Assembly: GCA_030549205.1 (NCBI GenBank)
Contig: JAUKTV010000002.1
Coordinates: forward strand, 1,054,001 to 1,118,000
From: Apiosordaria backusii
Lineage: Eukaryota; Ascomycota; Sordariomycetes; Sordariales; Lasiosphaeriaceae
Direction of reading: 5' to 3'
Length of the DNA: 64,000 nucleotides
In this document: positions 23,104 to 34,677 of the stretch, piece by piece
Layout of the letters: every line of letters starts with the position of its first letter
How positions within the stretch are numbered: position 1 is the stretch's first letter
Program-made: the position numbers and the translations under genes
The notes under the pieces: generated by a model
Told to the model about the DNA's origin: nothing
What the model saw: only the letters and a program-made list of their open reading frames with translations
Databases searched by the model: none

Positions 23104-24005
23104 CGAAGGCCTGGAGAATGGTTGTTTTCTTTTCTTGCAGTTATCAGCATGTTCGGGGTACGATACCCAAGCAAAAATAAAATACATGGGAAAAGCGCTA
23201 GAGGGTCGAGATGCCGGGGGGAGGGCCGCCTGGGGAGTGGCAGGTGCCACTTATTTTGACACAGGAAGTTCTCTGCATCATGGCCGACGATTCATTTTAT
23301 CTGTCCAAGGTGTTTGGTGTCATTGGGTCTGGTTGTCACATTTACAGCAACATCGCAGTTTGGACGGGATTTGCAGCCATTTACAGCACTTGTACAACAA
23401 CCATACCTTGTTGAAGAAGCCGCGTGATTGACGCGTGGAATAAAACACTTAATATGAGCATTTGGAAAAGTAGCATGGGACCCAGGTTGCGAGGCAGTGA
23501 CAACCCCTAGGAAAGCAGCATCATCGGCAAACAGAGAAAACGTGGCTGACCACGCCAAGTAGCAACAATGTCAAAATAGCCGCGACAAGTGCCACATGGG
23601 TGTTTAGGCAATCTAATCCAGTACCGACGTGCCTCAACACGTGGGATGAAGCCTCACTCTGCGAGAAGGGTGTATTGAACTGTTCCAGGTGTAGTCAGCT
23701 ACGTGCCTAGATGTGTCGTTCGGTCAAAGACAAATCCGTAGAGCGAGTCGGCTTGTGGCTCGGCATACGGTCTTGTCTATGACATCCGAATCTCTGCGTT
23801 CTTGGGCAGCGGTGTCGACCAAATGGGCCCCAAGATAGACCCTCCCTTTGGGTGGATGAAACCTCGAATATGAGTGAAGAGGGACCGTCAGCTCTCCATT
23901 GTTCATCGCCCAAGCATGTCATAGAGAAAACAAACCAAGGAATGTGTATAAGTACAAGGCGGGTGCCTGCCTTTCAACTCAACTCTGAACAAGTCGACCG
24001 TCACC
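23104..24005. other. Intergenic; promoter of the SGNH hydrolase
   Basis: A 0.9-kb gap. TATAAG at 23947-23952 lies about 54 bp before the next ATG and is a plausible TATA element. Nothing else is recognised. Confidence 0.5.
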
Positions 24006-24729
24006 ATGCAGCTTCCACTCACGATTCTCAGTGCCTTGAGCGTCTTCCTGCTCTATGATGGTGCCACTGCCTCGCCAACGGCCATTGACAAAGACAATAC
24101 GATGCAAAGCCGCCAGTCCACTCGGACGCTGGGCTTCATCGGCTGCTCCATGGCCGAGAATGTCGCCCAAGGCTACGTTGCTGTTGGAGGGCAGCGCCTG
24201 TGGGGGCCCTACGGAACCGGGGGCATGGTACGCAGCTGACTTTTTCCTCAGTTTTCTCAAGTTTGCTACCTTTTCCGTGCAGAAAACTGACTTTCTATCT
24301 CCCTCCTAGGTTGTTCAATCTTGGACAAACAATAACTCCAACTCGTGGCGCCTCTTTGACCAGCATGCCGCACGTTACGGCAAGCCCAACGCCGTCTGGG
24401 TGCAAGTCTGCATCTTTTCTCAGCAAGGTGTGACCTACGATGAGGTCAAACGTCTCATTTCAAATGCAAGAGAGCATGCGTCCCCGGGAGCGGACATCTA
24501 CATCACCGGCCAGCCTGTCTACGAAGGCGGCAACACCTGCTTCTTGGCTGATAGTAGCGGCCAGGAGCTGACAGAGAGTCTGGCTAAGAGAGCGGCAGAA
24601 GACCCGGAACTAAACGTCAAGTACGCGGGGCAGTTTGTGCTCAAGAGAGGCGAGGTGTCGGACGGCTGCCATGCTAATACTGCCGGGCAGCAGAGCTTGG
24701 GAAGGCAGGCACTGGCTTACTGGGGCTGA
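24006..24729 (+). CDS. Secreted SGNH/GDSL-like hydrolase
   Basis: Exons 24006..24227 and 24310..24729 (82-bp intron, phase 0), 213 residues. A signal peptide occupies about residues 1-22 (LTILSALSVFLLYDGATAS). GFIGCSMAENVAQGY carries the presumed nucleophile (Ser48) and VSDGCHANTAGQ near the end carries a D-x-x-H pair (Asp192/His195), the hallmarks of SGNH esterases. Other family features are YITGQPVYEGG and two or three Cys. The protein is short for the superfamily but typical of small fungal secreted members. Likely an extracellular carbohydrate- or lipid-esterase; substrate unknown. The ATG context (TCACCATGC) is good. Confidence 0.75.
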
Positions 24730-25329
24730 GAGAGTTCCCAGGGTCCCATACCCATCGTCAGTGAGGTCTTGAGAGTAAAGCAGGGGGGTTTATGTGGTGG
24801 GGTATATAGTGATTAGGATGATTCACGGGTTCAGGGGTCTAGGTGACACGATGTAAAGACAAGACTTTTGATGGCTTTCAAGACCAACTTTCTCCCGTTC
24901 AACTTGCAGGATTACGTTCCCGTGAGCACATGCGAAGCATATGCCATTTCTCTCGGCCCAAGTCGCACTGTGACCTCTGAGCTAGTGCATTTCTAGTCTC
25001 CAACGCCGCTTGCCCCCACGTCGCGTTTTGACGCCATCACCGATTTCGAGACCGCGCAATCTTTTCACTTTTCTCCGACAAACACCGGTCACAAGCTTCT
25101 AGCCAAGGTAGGTAAGCGACTTTTTGGTTTGCTTGAATTTCCCATCACACCCATTGCAATTCTGAATGCTCATTTCTTTCCCTGGTAGCTACCGAACAGA
25201 GGTCTGCACTGAGACGCGCCTTTCCTTCCAGCGACCGCACACTCAGAGAAACGACCCAGAAGAGATGAGAGCAAAAATGGCACCCTAGATCAACGAGCTT
25301 CCGTTGAAACCGACCTCAGCAATAAACGC
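24730..25329. other. Intergenic, no gene seen
   Basis: 3' flank of the SGNH hydrolase gene and unassigned DNA. AAGGTAGGTAAG at about 25105 is one of the recurring motifs. Confidence 0.4.
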
Positions 25330-25790
25330 CCGTTGATGTCTGAATGGTGCCAAAACAGGAATCGACTGGAAGAGCTTTTGGCCAATACTATGGCGTCCGC
25401 TTGTTAGCCGATGCAATTTGGAACCACTATCACGACTTGCGATTCGAGTTTGACCTCCACGTCGTCTCGAAACAACTCTTGCGTTTGAATAACCCAAGCC
25501 ACCATATTCTTTGTACGCAAGTAAAAACCTCGTTGTCAAAGATTACTGTTTAGAGGTGGAACCGACTTAGAAGGACACCCAACACAAGAGTGGGTTGATG
25601 CCATTTTTCCATCTCTACAAGGAGCTACTGGCAATAAATTTCCTTGATCCATCCGACAATCTCTTTCCGTCAGAGGTTGTTCCAGCATTTGCCAAGGTTG
25701 AACTCGACTGGTACATTCAATGATAGTGGTTCGTTAGGAACTATCATACAGCGAGGTAAAACTGCACGAGTGGGAATATTTGAAAAGATC
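25330..25790 (+). pseudogene. Possible gene relic of unknown family
   Basis: Short protein-like pieces follow one another in different plus-strand frames: LLADAIWNHYHDLRFEFDLH and VVSKQLLRLNN, then FRGGTDLEGHPTQEWVDAIF and PSLQGATGNKFP, then FLDPSDNLFPSEVVPAFAKV and ELDWYIQ. Stops and frame changes separate them and no splice sites join them well. It may be the remains of one gene. The family is not recognised, and chance open stretches are a real alternative. Confidence 0.3.
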
Positions 25791-25864
25791 GACGAAGCAC
25801 GGCCTCAACAGGTTGTGTTCATCATCGCGGAGAAGTGGCCAAGCCCAAACACTCAATGCCCTCA

Positions 25865-27852
25865 TCAACCTTGACCCGCCTCCTCTAAACTCATCTCCCC
25901 CAGCCGCCTCCCAACCATCACAGTAGGTGCCATAGTATGCGCACTTGGAATAGCAGGAAAGATGCTGGCATCCGCAATCCTCAGATTCTCAAACCCGTGC
26001 ACTCTCAACCGCTGATCCACCACGCCGTCCTCCGGCGAAAGGGACATGCGACAAGTGGAGGTGGCGTGGAGAGCCGAAGCCCACACCCTCTTGGCATACT
26101 CGTCAATCTCTTGATCCGTCACTGTTTGCCACCTCTTTTTCCTCCCGCCCTCCTCCGCCCGCCGTGACAACGCAGAGGCCATCTGGGTGTGAGGGTGAGC
26201 AATATCTGGAACTCCAGTGGGAGCGTCCCTCCTCTGCTTCCTGCCGGTTTTGGCCTCAAAGACGGAATCAAGATAGTTTAGATCCATCCCTGGCGCAAAA
26301 CTCATCACCGCAGAATGGGGGTACTGATTGGCGAATTCCTCCGCAAGCCTCATGCTCAATCGTATTGCTTTTCTCATGACTGCCCAATCTCGCTCGTCCG
26401 TCAACATGGGGTAGATAACCTCGACGGTTGGCGTGCTATCATTTCGGTCGGATGAAGAAGATGAAAGCTGGACTTGGCCGCGCGAGAAAGGCTGGACGAG
26501 CGTCGCGTACCAGGATGTGAGGGACTTGTTGGGAATGGCGGCCTCCATGAGGGTGTTGACGGGGCTGATCATGATTTCAATGTCAGGAACGTTGGCTGGA
26601 TTGTGAGAATCCATTGTAGATTCCCCGGTGTGTGGATTGCGCTCAAGAACAGACATGGAGCTATCGTCAATAGCAGTGCTTTGAATGAAGAGCGTTCTAG
26701 GGGTGCTGGAAGCTGCCAGAAGGCCTTTGCCCCAAATCAACCATTTCAGAAGTTGCCAGACGAGAACAAAGGGATTCTGAAGTGAATGAAGGGTGTGCTT
26801 TTGCGGAACTTCTGACATGACGGGAAAGGACGTGTGGTCCGTCAAGTTGCGGCCGACGTGATTCAACTCTCGGACGATGGGGATATCCAGGGCATCAAGT
26901 TGATCTCGAGAGCCGATGCCACTAGACAAGAAGATTTCAGTAACCGTCTCTTGGTGACCGTCTAAATAGCAGTACCAGGTAGTCATTGTGAGAAACAAAA
27001 TGAAGCATCATACCTCATCATCAAAAGCTGCGGCGTGCCAATGACCCCACTGCAGACAATCACCTCCTTCTTCGCCCTCGATAGATTTAGGCCCGGGTAC
27101 TTCTCAGCAGCATCTTTAGCCCATACCCCTTCAACCCTGGTACCTGCTGCATTCAAAGCCAATCTCGCCGCGGCATACCCCGTGGCAACAGTCAAATTTG
27201 GTCTCTCTCTTACGGTTTTTGGGTCCAGCCACACCCGGTTCTGGGAGGCCTTCCTACCCTTCTCATCAACCGTTTGATGCATTCTAAAACATGCTTGTGC
27301 GCTCGCCTGTGGCCTGTTGACATCCCCCTCCAGAGGCAGGCCAACAACCTCGGCAGCCTTATCAACAAACGGGATCATGCCCACAACCTCGGCCGGCTCC
27401 CTCCTTGGCACCTTTTCATCAATTTTGTCAAAGAACGGCTCAACCTTCTCCCAGCTCCATTCTGTCAACCCAAATTCCCTCGCCCAGGAATTGTAGCCGG
27501 AAGGCATGCCCCTCGTCCATAATGACCCGTTGATTCTGGTCGTGCCCCCCATCGCCTCAGCGGCCCATATCTTGGCTCGTTGCTGCTGAGCCCCGAGGAC
27601 AGGCTCTGAAAGGCGGCATATGGATTGGAGCCAAGGAAACTCGAAGTTCTGAGCGAGGAGTGGGTTGCGAGAGAGGAGGTTGTCACGCTCGTGACCATTT
27701 TCGAGGAGAAGAACAGTCGAGTTGGGATCCGAAGACAAAGTGGCGGCAAGGACATAGCCGGCTGTTCCTGCGCCGATGATGATGTAATCGTGTTCTTTGG
27801 CTGGTAAATGGGGCGGTGAGATTGCCGGGTACGAGCGCGCAAAGAAGGGCAT
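25865..27852 (-). CDS. GMC-family FAD oxidoreductase (choline/aryl-alcohol dehydrogenase-like)
   Basis: Exons 27852..27014 and 26921..25865 (92-bp intron), 631 residues. The join restores GMC signature 2, GTPQLLMMSGIG. Landmarks: FAD-binding HDYIIIGAGTAGYVLA at residues about 21-36, GMC signature 1 with EAMGGTTRINGSLWTRG, and the C-terminal catalytic region with HATSTCRMS and SIFPAIPSAHTMAPTVMVG, the latter supplying the second active-site His. No signal peptide is seen, so an intracellular alcohol/choline-type dehydrogenase is more likely than a secreted oxidase. A GMC enzyme oxidises an alcohol at FAD; the substrate here is not predictable. The neighbours give no pathway clue. Confidence 0.9.
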
Positions 27853-28206
27853 TGTTGTTTGAAGTGTTCGGTGTAGGGCGATGCTTGGTGAGGAAAGCGT
27901 GTGCGTTGAACTGAGACCTGATGTGCGACCTGATGCGAGGAGGAGCTCCCAGAGGCCGCTCCCAGATTAATCAGTTGGCTGCTGCCCTACCTTACCTCGG
28001 AACTCTCTCTCCCTTTACCCCCACTTTTCTGGCTACAATGTCACCAACAAAGTCCGACAAGTCAGCATCACAACCAACGGCTTGCTAACCCGCGTGGAAT
28101 TCCTGGTTTACCGTCTAACTCGGAAAACCCTGAGGAAAATACGTTTTATTTTGCGCAGATTCGGCAAACATACAGCCTGGGTATCACTGTGACTGAAAAT
28201 GAAACC
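27853..28206. other. Intergenic gap
   Basis: Promoter of the GMC gene and 3' flank of the F-box/LRR-like gene. CCTACCTTACCTC is at about 27988. No gene is seen. Confidence 0.5.
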
Positions 28207-30329
28207 TCAAAACAGATACTGGTCCCACCGATCCTCATGGTATGCAAAGAACAGCTCGTCCAAGCTGTGCCCGTGGTCTTCACCCAACTCCTGCACAAAT
28301 GCCTCGAACGTGGGTGGCCGCCTTGCCGCTCTCTCCGGGTCTGGCTCCTCATCCCCAGAGTTATAATACTCAGATGCCTCGTCCTCTTCTTCGTACTCTG
28401 GGTACTCGTCCTCCTCTGGCGGGATAAGTAAACTTCCTCCCCCAGATGTTGTTGCGGCAGCTCTCGAGGCTCCGTGGGCCGCTTCCTCCTCCCCTGACTC
28501 CCACTCGTCACTGTGAGCATCGTCTTGCCCTGCCGGTCCGCCCTCCTCGTCGCCGTCCTGGAATTCGGGTTCATCCTCATCTCGGTATGAGGGCAACAGA
28601 TCGAATGTTCGAAACTGAATGCCGGCCCACGCGCACCGTTGCCTAGCGGCCTCCACCTCCCTGCGAAACCTGCGGTGAAACTTTCCCTCGGCCGGCCAAG
28701 AGTGAATGGCCAAGCTGATACTCGCCAGATTGGGTGATCGCGTTCTTGATTCACAGAGGCACTGTACACCATGCAACACCATGTCCAGATTGGCCATGTA
28801 GCTTTGTTTCCAGTCGTTCTCCGTGCCCCACTCGCAGACCAGCGTGAAATCCCGCAACGACTCGGGCAAAAGCTGACACAGCCGCTCCCCGTCGTCTTCT
28901 TCGAGTATTCCCAGAGTCCCAAACACCCCCCGGTAATCCAACGTCAAGCTCTCGAGGTTGACCAGGTCGGGTATACACATCAGCCGGTGATTCTCGGGTT
29001 TCCTCGGCCTCTCCCTGCCCCGGGTGAGGTAGTGGCCCTCAGAAAACGCTACCAGTTCCAACGTCCTAAGCGTGCCCGCCCTCTCCCTGAGGGCCTCACT
29101 GAGTGTTTTCCCTTCTGGCAAGTCATCCCGGTCCTCATCCGTTGAGCTAACCTCAAAGTGCACGACCAGCGTCTGCAGGTTACGACAGGCGAGGCAAAAC
29201 GCCACCAGTTTTGGCTCGCGTATGGAACTTCCGTAGAGCCGAATGGTTTCCAACTGGGGTAGAGGCGGCAAAGATAAAGTTTCGTTGAGCCCGGGCGCTG
29301 TCACCGTCGCTTGATCACAGCAGAGCTCCAACGTCTTGAGTTGCGTTAATTGTGATAAACAGGTGACGGCATGATCGGCGAGTATGCGTGACAAAGTCCG
29401 GTCTCTTGCCCCGTCTTCGCGGTGACAGTAAATGCGTAAAGAAGAGAGGTTCCTGAGCCGATCCAAGGGGAAGAAGAAGGATATGTCCAACCATCTCCAG
29501 GCAATCTGACCCCCGACTGGGTCGATGTACCGATGAAGAACCCTCCGTGCGGGGATCGAAAGGGGAAGAACAAAGGCACCCGACCATGGTTGCTGAAGTT
29601 GGTCTTGGGACAGTTGGTAGTGATCATGGTGTGCTGGCTCTTGCCCGTCCTGCTGTGGTTCAAGTTGACTGGGTGAGGTTAAAGTATGATCAGGAAACGC
29701 GACAACAAAATCACGTAAGTTGTCTGAGTGCAGAAGAATACGCTTGAGCAGTTCAGTCGCAATAGAAGTGTCATGGCTGACAGGCGGTACGGCCCAGGAG
29801 TCTGGACATGCAGGTCTTGTTAGCAGAACCACCCTGTGGGGGATGGGCGGACTGACATACCGCCGCGAAGGTTCGTCCACTCTCTGTAGGTCCCCAAAAT
29901 GGTGTTTTCTTCGGCCAAATTGACAAGGCAGCCGAGCTCCCGAACCCAAGGTCGAATTTCCGGTCGAGTGTGTAGGCGATGATATAGGGTGACTAGGAAT
30001 TTTGGGTTAGGGATGACGATGGTGTGGTACAGCAAAGGCTTGGCGATGGCGGCCATGCGTCGTGAGGTCTGGGCGAGAGCCAACAGATTGCGGTGACTAA
30101 CCAACCAGTCCGCCCACTGATGTGCCGCATCTCGAAATTCCCAAGTGCCAGTGGGACGAAGGCCGAATCGAGTCGTATGGGGCGGTTTTGGGACGAGAAT
30201 CTCTGCGATGGGAATCAACAGCTCGTTGGGGAAATGCTCCAGCCCCAGTCTCGTCCGACTTGGCGGTTCCGACGACAATGCTAACGACGCCATAGTCCCA
30301 GGCAAGGCAGATACCGCTTGCAACGCCAT
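28207..30329 (-). CDS. F-box/LRR-like protein with acidic C-terminus
   Basis: Exons 30329..29861 and 29801..28207 (59-bp intron; NLRG|DSWAVPP), about 687 residues. The N-terminal part is F-box-like: LEHFPNELLIPIAEIL..., NLLALAQTSRRMAAIAKPLLYHTIVI, the usual pattern for fungal substrate-recruiting subunits of SCF ubiquitin ligases. The middle holds irregular leucine-rich stretches (LRNLSSLRIY; LTQLKTLELC; LPQLETIRLYG; LESLTLDYRG), as in F-box proteins that bind targets through LRRs. The last 130 residues are strongly acidic (EEDEYPEYEEEDEASEYY). The start is the first ATG in frame (MALQAVSALPG); a second Met follows at residue 13. The target is unknown; the F-box assignment is by pattern, without alignment. 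Confidence 0.78.
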
Positions 30330-32735
30330 CTCAGCGGCAGAGCTCAGCTCCAAACACACTCACTTGCCCCAAATAGAAGGGAGAAAAAAATTGGACGGCA
30401 CGGTGCTCTCTCACTCACACCACCTTGGTACGCCGTGGTTCCCAGTGCAGGTGTGATATAGGTGACGAAGAACTGGGGGGAGGGTGGGGTTGTCTGCGGC
30501 AGATGGAAAACCAACCCTGCGTCGTTGTGGGAGCCGCACCCATCGGGGCTCTGCGCAAACTCCAGGTCGGTCCTGGGAGATCCGATCGTTGTTTCTTTTT
30601 GGCGGGGAAGCAACCAGACAGAGAAACAGCAAAAGGGTGCGAAAGGGCGCATGCTTACGGCCAATCGGGACAATCCTGAGCCCTTTAACACGCTGAGACC
30701 ATCGGCATGTTCCGATCTCGGCGCCTGCTCAAGTCGAGTGGTGACTGTTGTCGCTATTTCCAGGCAGCATAGTGCAACTTGTCTCGCGTGCAAAAAGTGG
30801 TTGACGGTTCAGGAAGCTGGTCAACCTGCTCATCAAAGCGGGTATTCATCCGCAAGCAGAAGCTCGGTGGCCAGTGGTGCCCGGAAAAGCAGCTGCTGGG
30901 AGTCAGAACGGGTCTCCTTGTACAACGGATATTTCAGGGGTTGCTCGAGCCATTCTGCAGCCCTCTTTCTGCGGGGACGCTTGGGGCCAACGTGCCAACG
31001 TGCCAACCAGGGGTTTTGGACCAGACATGCCGACATCGCTAGATTGACAGCCACACCACACAACACCATTCCCCCGCCAAAAGAAAAACTTTCCTCTTTC
31101 CCCCCACCAGCCCTGCAGCAGCCCTGAAGGCGGAGCGGGTATCCGTGTTGTTTTCTCTTCCTTGAGGGCGGTCTGGATATTTTCAATGTGTCAACTGGTT
31201 TAGGATCATGCCATCCGGGTGGCACAAAGTGGACCACCAGAAAGGATCCCCACTACAGCCGAGCCAGGCCATACGGACCTTGCAGTCAGCCTGCCAGATT
31301 CAGCAGGTGATACAGCCTTCAAAGTGAGTATGTCGGGCAAATCGAGAGAGCTTCTCCTTACGAAGCAAGCGAAGACGACGCCTGCTGCCGACTCGGGAAG
31401 GGGGATGGTGACCGGAAGTACCGGAAGGAGTGCCGGTGTGGCAGGACAGTGCCGGGAGCAACGCCGTTGACCGTCAAGCCCGGAATTGCGCCGGGGCTTC
31501 ATCTCCACTGCGTACTTGGCCATGCATCTCACCCCGCAACGGAAACAAAGCGCACGGTCCATATCCGCTTCAACGTGCATCTGTCAACTGGATTGCGTCT
31601 TGTGCAACAAAGTGGAAGAGAACAGTACCCGGGCAGTCCCGGGTGACTCCGGGGAGCAGCGGCAGCCAACCCGATCGGCGTGGAAGCTAAAGTGAGGGTC
31701 AATGCGGGGCAGAAGACTCCGGTGACGTGGTGCCTTTGCTCATGACCCCAAGCAAAGCACATGGGGTGGATGGGCAAACGCAAAGCCAGCAAGCAGAAAT
31801 CTGCCTGTTATCTCTCAAAGGCCCGATCAGCCTTCAAATCGTGCCTAGCGGGAAACGTGGCTCCGCAGTCCTTGTGAGCAAGAGAGAATGGCAGCTTCCT
31901 AATCCAGATATGCCGAGCCGAAAGCCGGGTACTGCAACTTCATTCACCATCCCAGTTCGTGCGCGTCTTTGAGATCCTCTGCTGGCCGTCACGGGCCTCG
32001 TCATTACCCGTAGTTGCCGACGAGCTATATCTCCGTGGTCAGATCCGTCTCCGAGGCGCGTCTTTTTTGGATGCGATTTGTTGCAAACAACCTCGGCTCG
32101 GGCTGTGGTCCATGGTGATGATGGGAGCATGCGTGGTTCTCGTCGTTATCAGCGCGAGCAAAAACGGCAGTATTTCTTTGCTTGTCGCGAAATCGACATG
32201 GTGATAATCTTTCAAGATGAAACAAGTGGGATTTGAAGAGTCTAAGAAGCAAATCTATGACTGCTGAATGGGAATCAACCTGGAACTTGAAGTCTTGACG
32301 GGAATGCTGGAGATCGGTGGATGTGGCACTAAAATTTGACGGTTTAGTGCCTGTCTGCCGCCGGAGCAGGGTTTGAATGGGCCACTGTGGGGTTCTGTCA
32401 GTGCTTTGGGGATAGGTAGGTCGAGACTTCCTCATGTCTGTGCTCCCAGGTCTTTACGTAGGTCACCTACCATGAGAGCGGACACCGACAGCTGGAAGAG
32501 AAGGCGTGACTCACTTGCCGACAACCCTTAAAAGGAAATGTCTATGATTGGTTAAACCCCCAACACTGGAACAGTGTGCAGTGAAACGTATTATCAGCCG
32601 CATTGAACCTCATTTAAACCTCTACCTACCCTGCATGTACTCCAAACGCGATGTGGCGTGGAAGCATCTCACAATCTTGTCAAGAGCTCTCTCAAAAAAG
32701 TCTGATCCTGACCGGGCGGAAGAACAAATTCAAGA
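30330..32735. other. Long intergenic region, no gene seen
   Basis: A 2.4-kb divergent gap between the F-box-like and ASCH genes. Its first 0.8 kb keeps a frame open for 221 codons on the plus strand, but the translation has no domain, no biased composition and no splice context, so it is treated as chance. AGGTAGGTCGAG (32416) and CCTACCATG (32467) are recurring intergenic motifs. Confidence 0.45.
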
Positions 32736-33260
32736 ATGGAATCCACACCATCGGCCACCCATCCTAGCATTGTTGAGTTCATGTCTCTTGCTTCTGCCCA
32801 TCTTGCCAGTCGCAACATGTCCCTCGATTCCTCTCAGCCAAAGGACATATTTCACTTCGGCGGCACATCCTCTCAGCTTGCCAATGACCGTTTACAGCTC
32901 GCCATCCAAGGCAAGAAAACAGCTACCACCTCCTGGCCCGTCCCCAACCCTCTGCATTGGGATGTGGGCGATTACTCAATCATCTTGGATGGGAACGGCG
33001 AACCTGGAGCACTGATGCAAACGACCGAGCTGAAAATCTGCAAGTTCAAAGATGTCGCCGATAACTTTGCCCTGGCCGAGGCGGAGGGTTCAGTCGATGA
33101 GTACAAGCAAGGACATCGCGAATTTTATGCGGAACAGCGACGCAGAGAAGGGAAACCGGATGAGGAGTTCGGGGAGGAGAGTGAAGTGCTCTGTGAGAGG
33201 TTTGTGGTTGTTTTTGTCAGAGAGGATCTGAGACGGTATGCACAAGGAGAGCAGCAGTAA
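32736..33260 (+). CDS. ASCH-domain protein
   Basis: Intronless, 174 residues. The ASCH fold core is visible: FHFGGTSSQLANDRLQLAIQ with GKKTATTSWPV, the conserved G-K-K-T-A-T turn, then WDVGDYSIILDGNGEPGALM, LKICKFKDVADNFALAEAEG, and the end motif with FVVVFVRED. ASCH proteins are PUA-like RNA- or nucleoside-binding proteins; a bacterial member (YqfB) is an amidohydrolase of N4-acetylcytidine, so RNA or modified-nucleoside handling is a reasonable but unproved role. The ATG at this position gives the family's normal length. Upstream sequence is not coding. Confidence 0.82.
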   Translation: MESTPSATHPSIVEFMSLASAHLASRNMSLDSSQPKDIFHFGGTSSQLANDRLQLAIQGKKTATTSWPVPNPLHWDVGDYSIILDGNGEPGALMQTTELKICKFKDVADNFALAEAEGSVDEYKQGHREFYAEQRRREGKPDEEFGEESEVLCERFVVVFVREDLRRYAQGEQQ

Positions 33261-33444
33261 TTGAAACTGTTTGCCAGTGATTTTAGGGGGACAGTTGAGG
33301 AATCCCGTATCTCAACTAACGCCTATCACAAAATCAGAAGGGGTATTATAATTAGTGGAATCCCCACCACCATTCCAGCCAAGTTCCTGTCATTGACCAT
33401 CCATCACTTTGCCCACCTATCCTTCAGTCATCGTCCCCATGGTC

Positions 33445-34025
33445 TCAGTTTAGTCTTTGAACCGACCCGCCGGGCCCATGAGTCTTGTATATCCCATCAT
33501 GACTCTCGTTTGCCACGATCTTGTTGCAAGTCGCACATCTGTATTCAGTGTCTTCGAACCAGTGCGCGAGGCAAGGGACACAGGCGAGACAGACGCAGAG
33601 CAAACAGCAGAGAACACCCGCGACTCTGTTCGTATGGACTCCGTTTCAGCGAATATTCCAAATACCAGGTCGAACACGTGAAAAATAAAGGTGAAAAGCG
33701 AAAAGCAAAAGGTGGAATCAACATACACCTGCATCGTGGACCCTTCCTTCCGCACTTTGATCTTTCATGTCTGCAGACAAAATGGACATTGAATCCACTC
33801 CGTCCGCTCGCCAATCTGATTGAGAGGCGTTATGATGATCTGACCGGGAGTGGCTGTCGCTGGTACCGTTGCTTTTAGTTCGGTGGTGATGGCAGGGGCC
33901 GGAGTTTGTAGAGCCCCTGGACTGCCAGGGGCAGCACTGTACTGTGGTGGTGAGACACTATTGTAGTCTGGGCTGTTCAGATCGGCCAAAGGAGCCTCTG
34001 TAGCTGTTTGCTGTACTTGCGACAT
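33445..34025 (-). pseudogene. LITAF-like zinc-ribbon protein, copy 1, in-frame TGA
   Basis: Exons 34025..33727 and 33625..33445 (101-bp intron with GTATGT donor). The N-terminal part is Pro/Ala-rich with a PPQY motif (SPPQYSAAPG). WIQCPFCLQT supplies the first CxxC of a LITAF zinc ribbon. The next codon is TGA (33765-33767). Reading on, KIKVRKEGSTMQV joins VAGVLCCLLCVCLACVPCLA (the hydrophobic membrane-dipping insert), then EYRCATCNKIVA (second CxxC) and THGPGGSV, ending at TGA. Everything after the stop still fits the family and the intron stays in phase, so the stop is the only visible defect. It may be a recent nonsense mutation (CGA to TGA is a C-to-T change), a sequence error or readthrough. 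LITAF proteins act at endosome membranes. Confidence 0.7.
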
Positions 34026-34677
34026 TTTGGGCGACAAACGGCGAGACTTTTCAAGTTGTTGGTCGGTTGATCAAGCTTAATGAGTGGTGATCGATCGTTG
34101 GACCGAGTTGTATGGAAAATACTAATGAGCAAAAGTGTCGCTTTTAAATCCACCCCTTTTGCACTTGGTGTCGGCAGTAATTCAATCTTTTCTTTCCAAG
34201 CATAAGCTAATATAAGCAAAAGAACCTCGCATATCTGAGGACTCTACCTTGACAGCACAAGTACCAAAAAGGGGTGCAGCTCTATGTACGAGCTGCTCTT
34301 CTTTGGCTAGTTCGACTGACCAGTCGCTGCCTGTTTGCCAAGCGCAAAGCCATACGTTTAGCGCCACTCAAACCTGGTTGCCCAGACTCTCATGAGAAAT
34401 AATTTAGCGAGTGGCACTTGGCTTTGACTTGAGGCGAAAAGACAGGCCAGACAAGGTTTCCTGTCTCGTCGTTAGGTAGTTCTTTGTCTTTCCCAGTGTA
34501 TGTTTTGTTTCTGGTGTCATACCTCGATGCTGAGGTATGCACCGGCATATGGAAGTACCTCATGACTCTTGTCTCTTGTACAGATTAAACAAGAGAAAAA
34601 TGGTTTGGTGAAAATGTAGCTATATTAGGTAAGGTATCTTTGCAACAAACTCGCTGACTGGCGGAGTGGCAATACAG

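Noticed and set aside
30462..31127. 221-codon open frame on the plus strand
   Set aside because: The translation has no domain, signal or helical pattern, the region is compositionally biased, and it lies in the divergent promoter of the F-box-like gene.
33545..33814. Alternative frame through LITAF copy 1 (RHERSKCGRKG...) that avoids the TGA
   Set aside because: It loses the family segment KVRKEGSTMQ and would need a frame change right after CPFC; the interrupted frame matches the family better.
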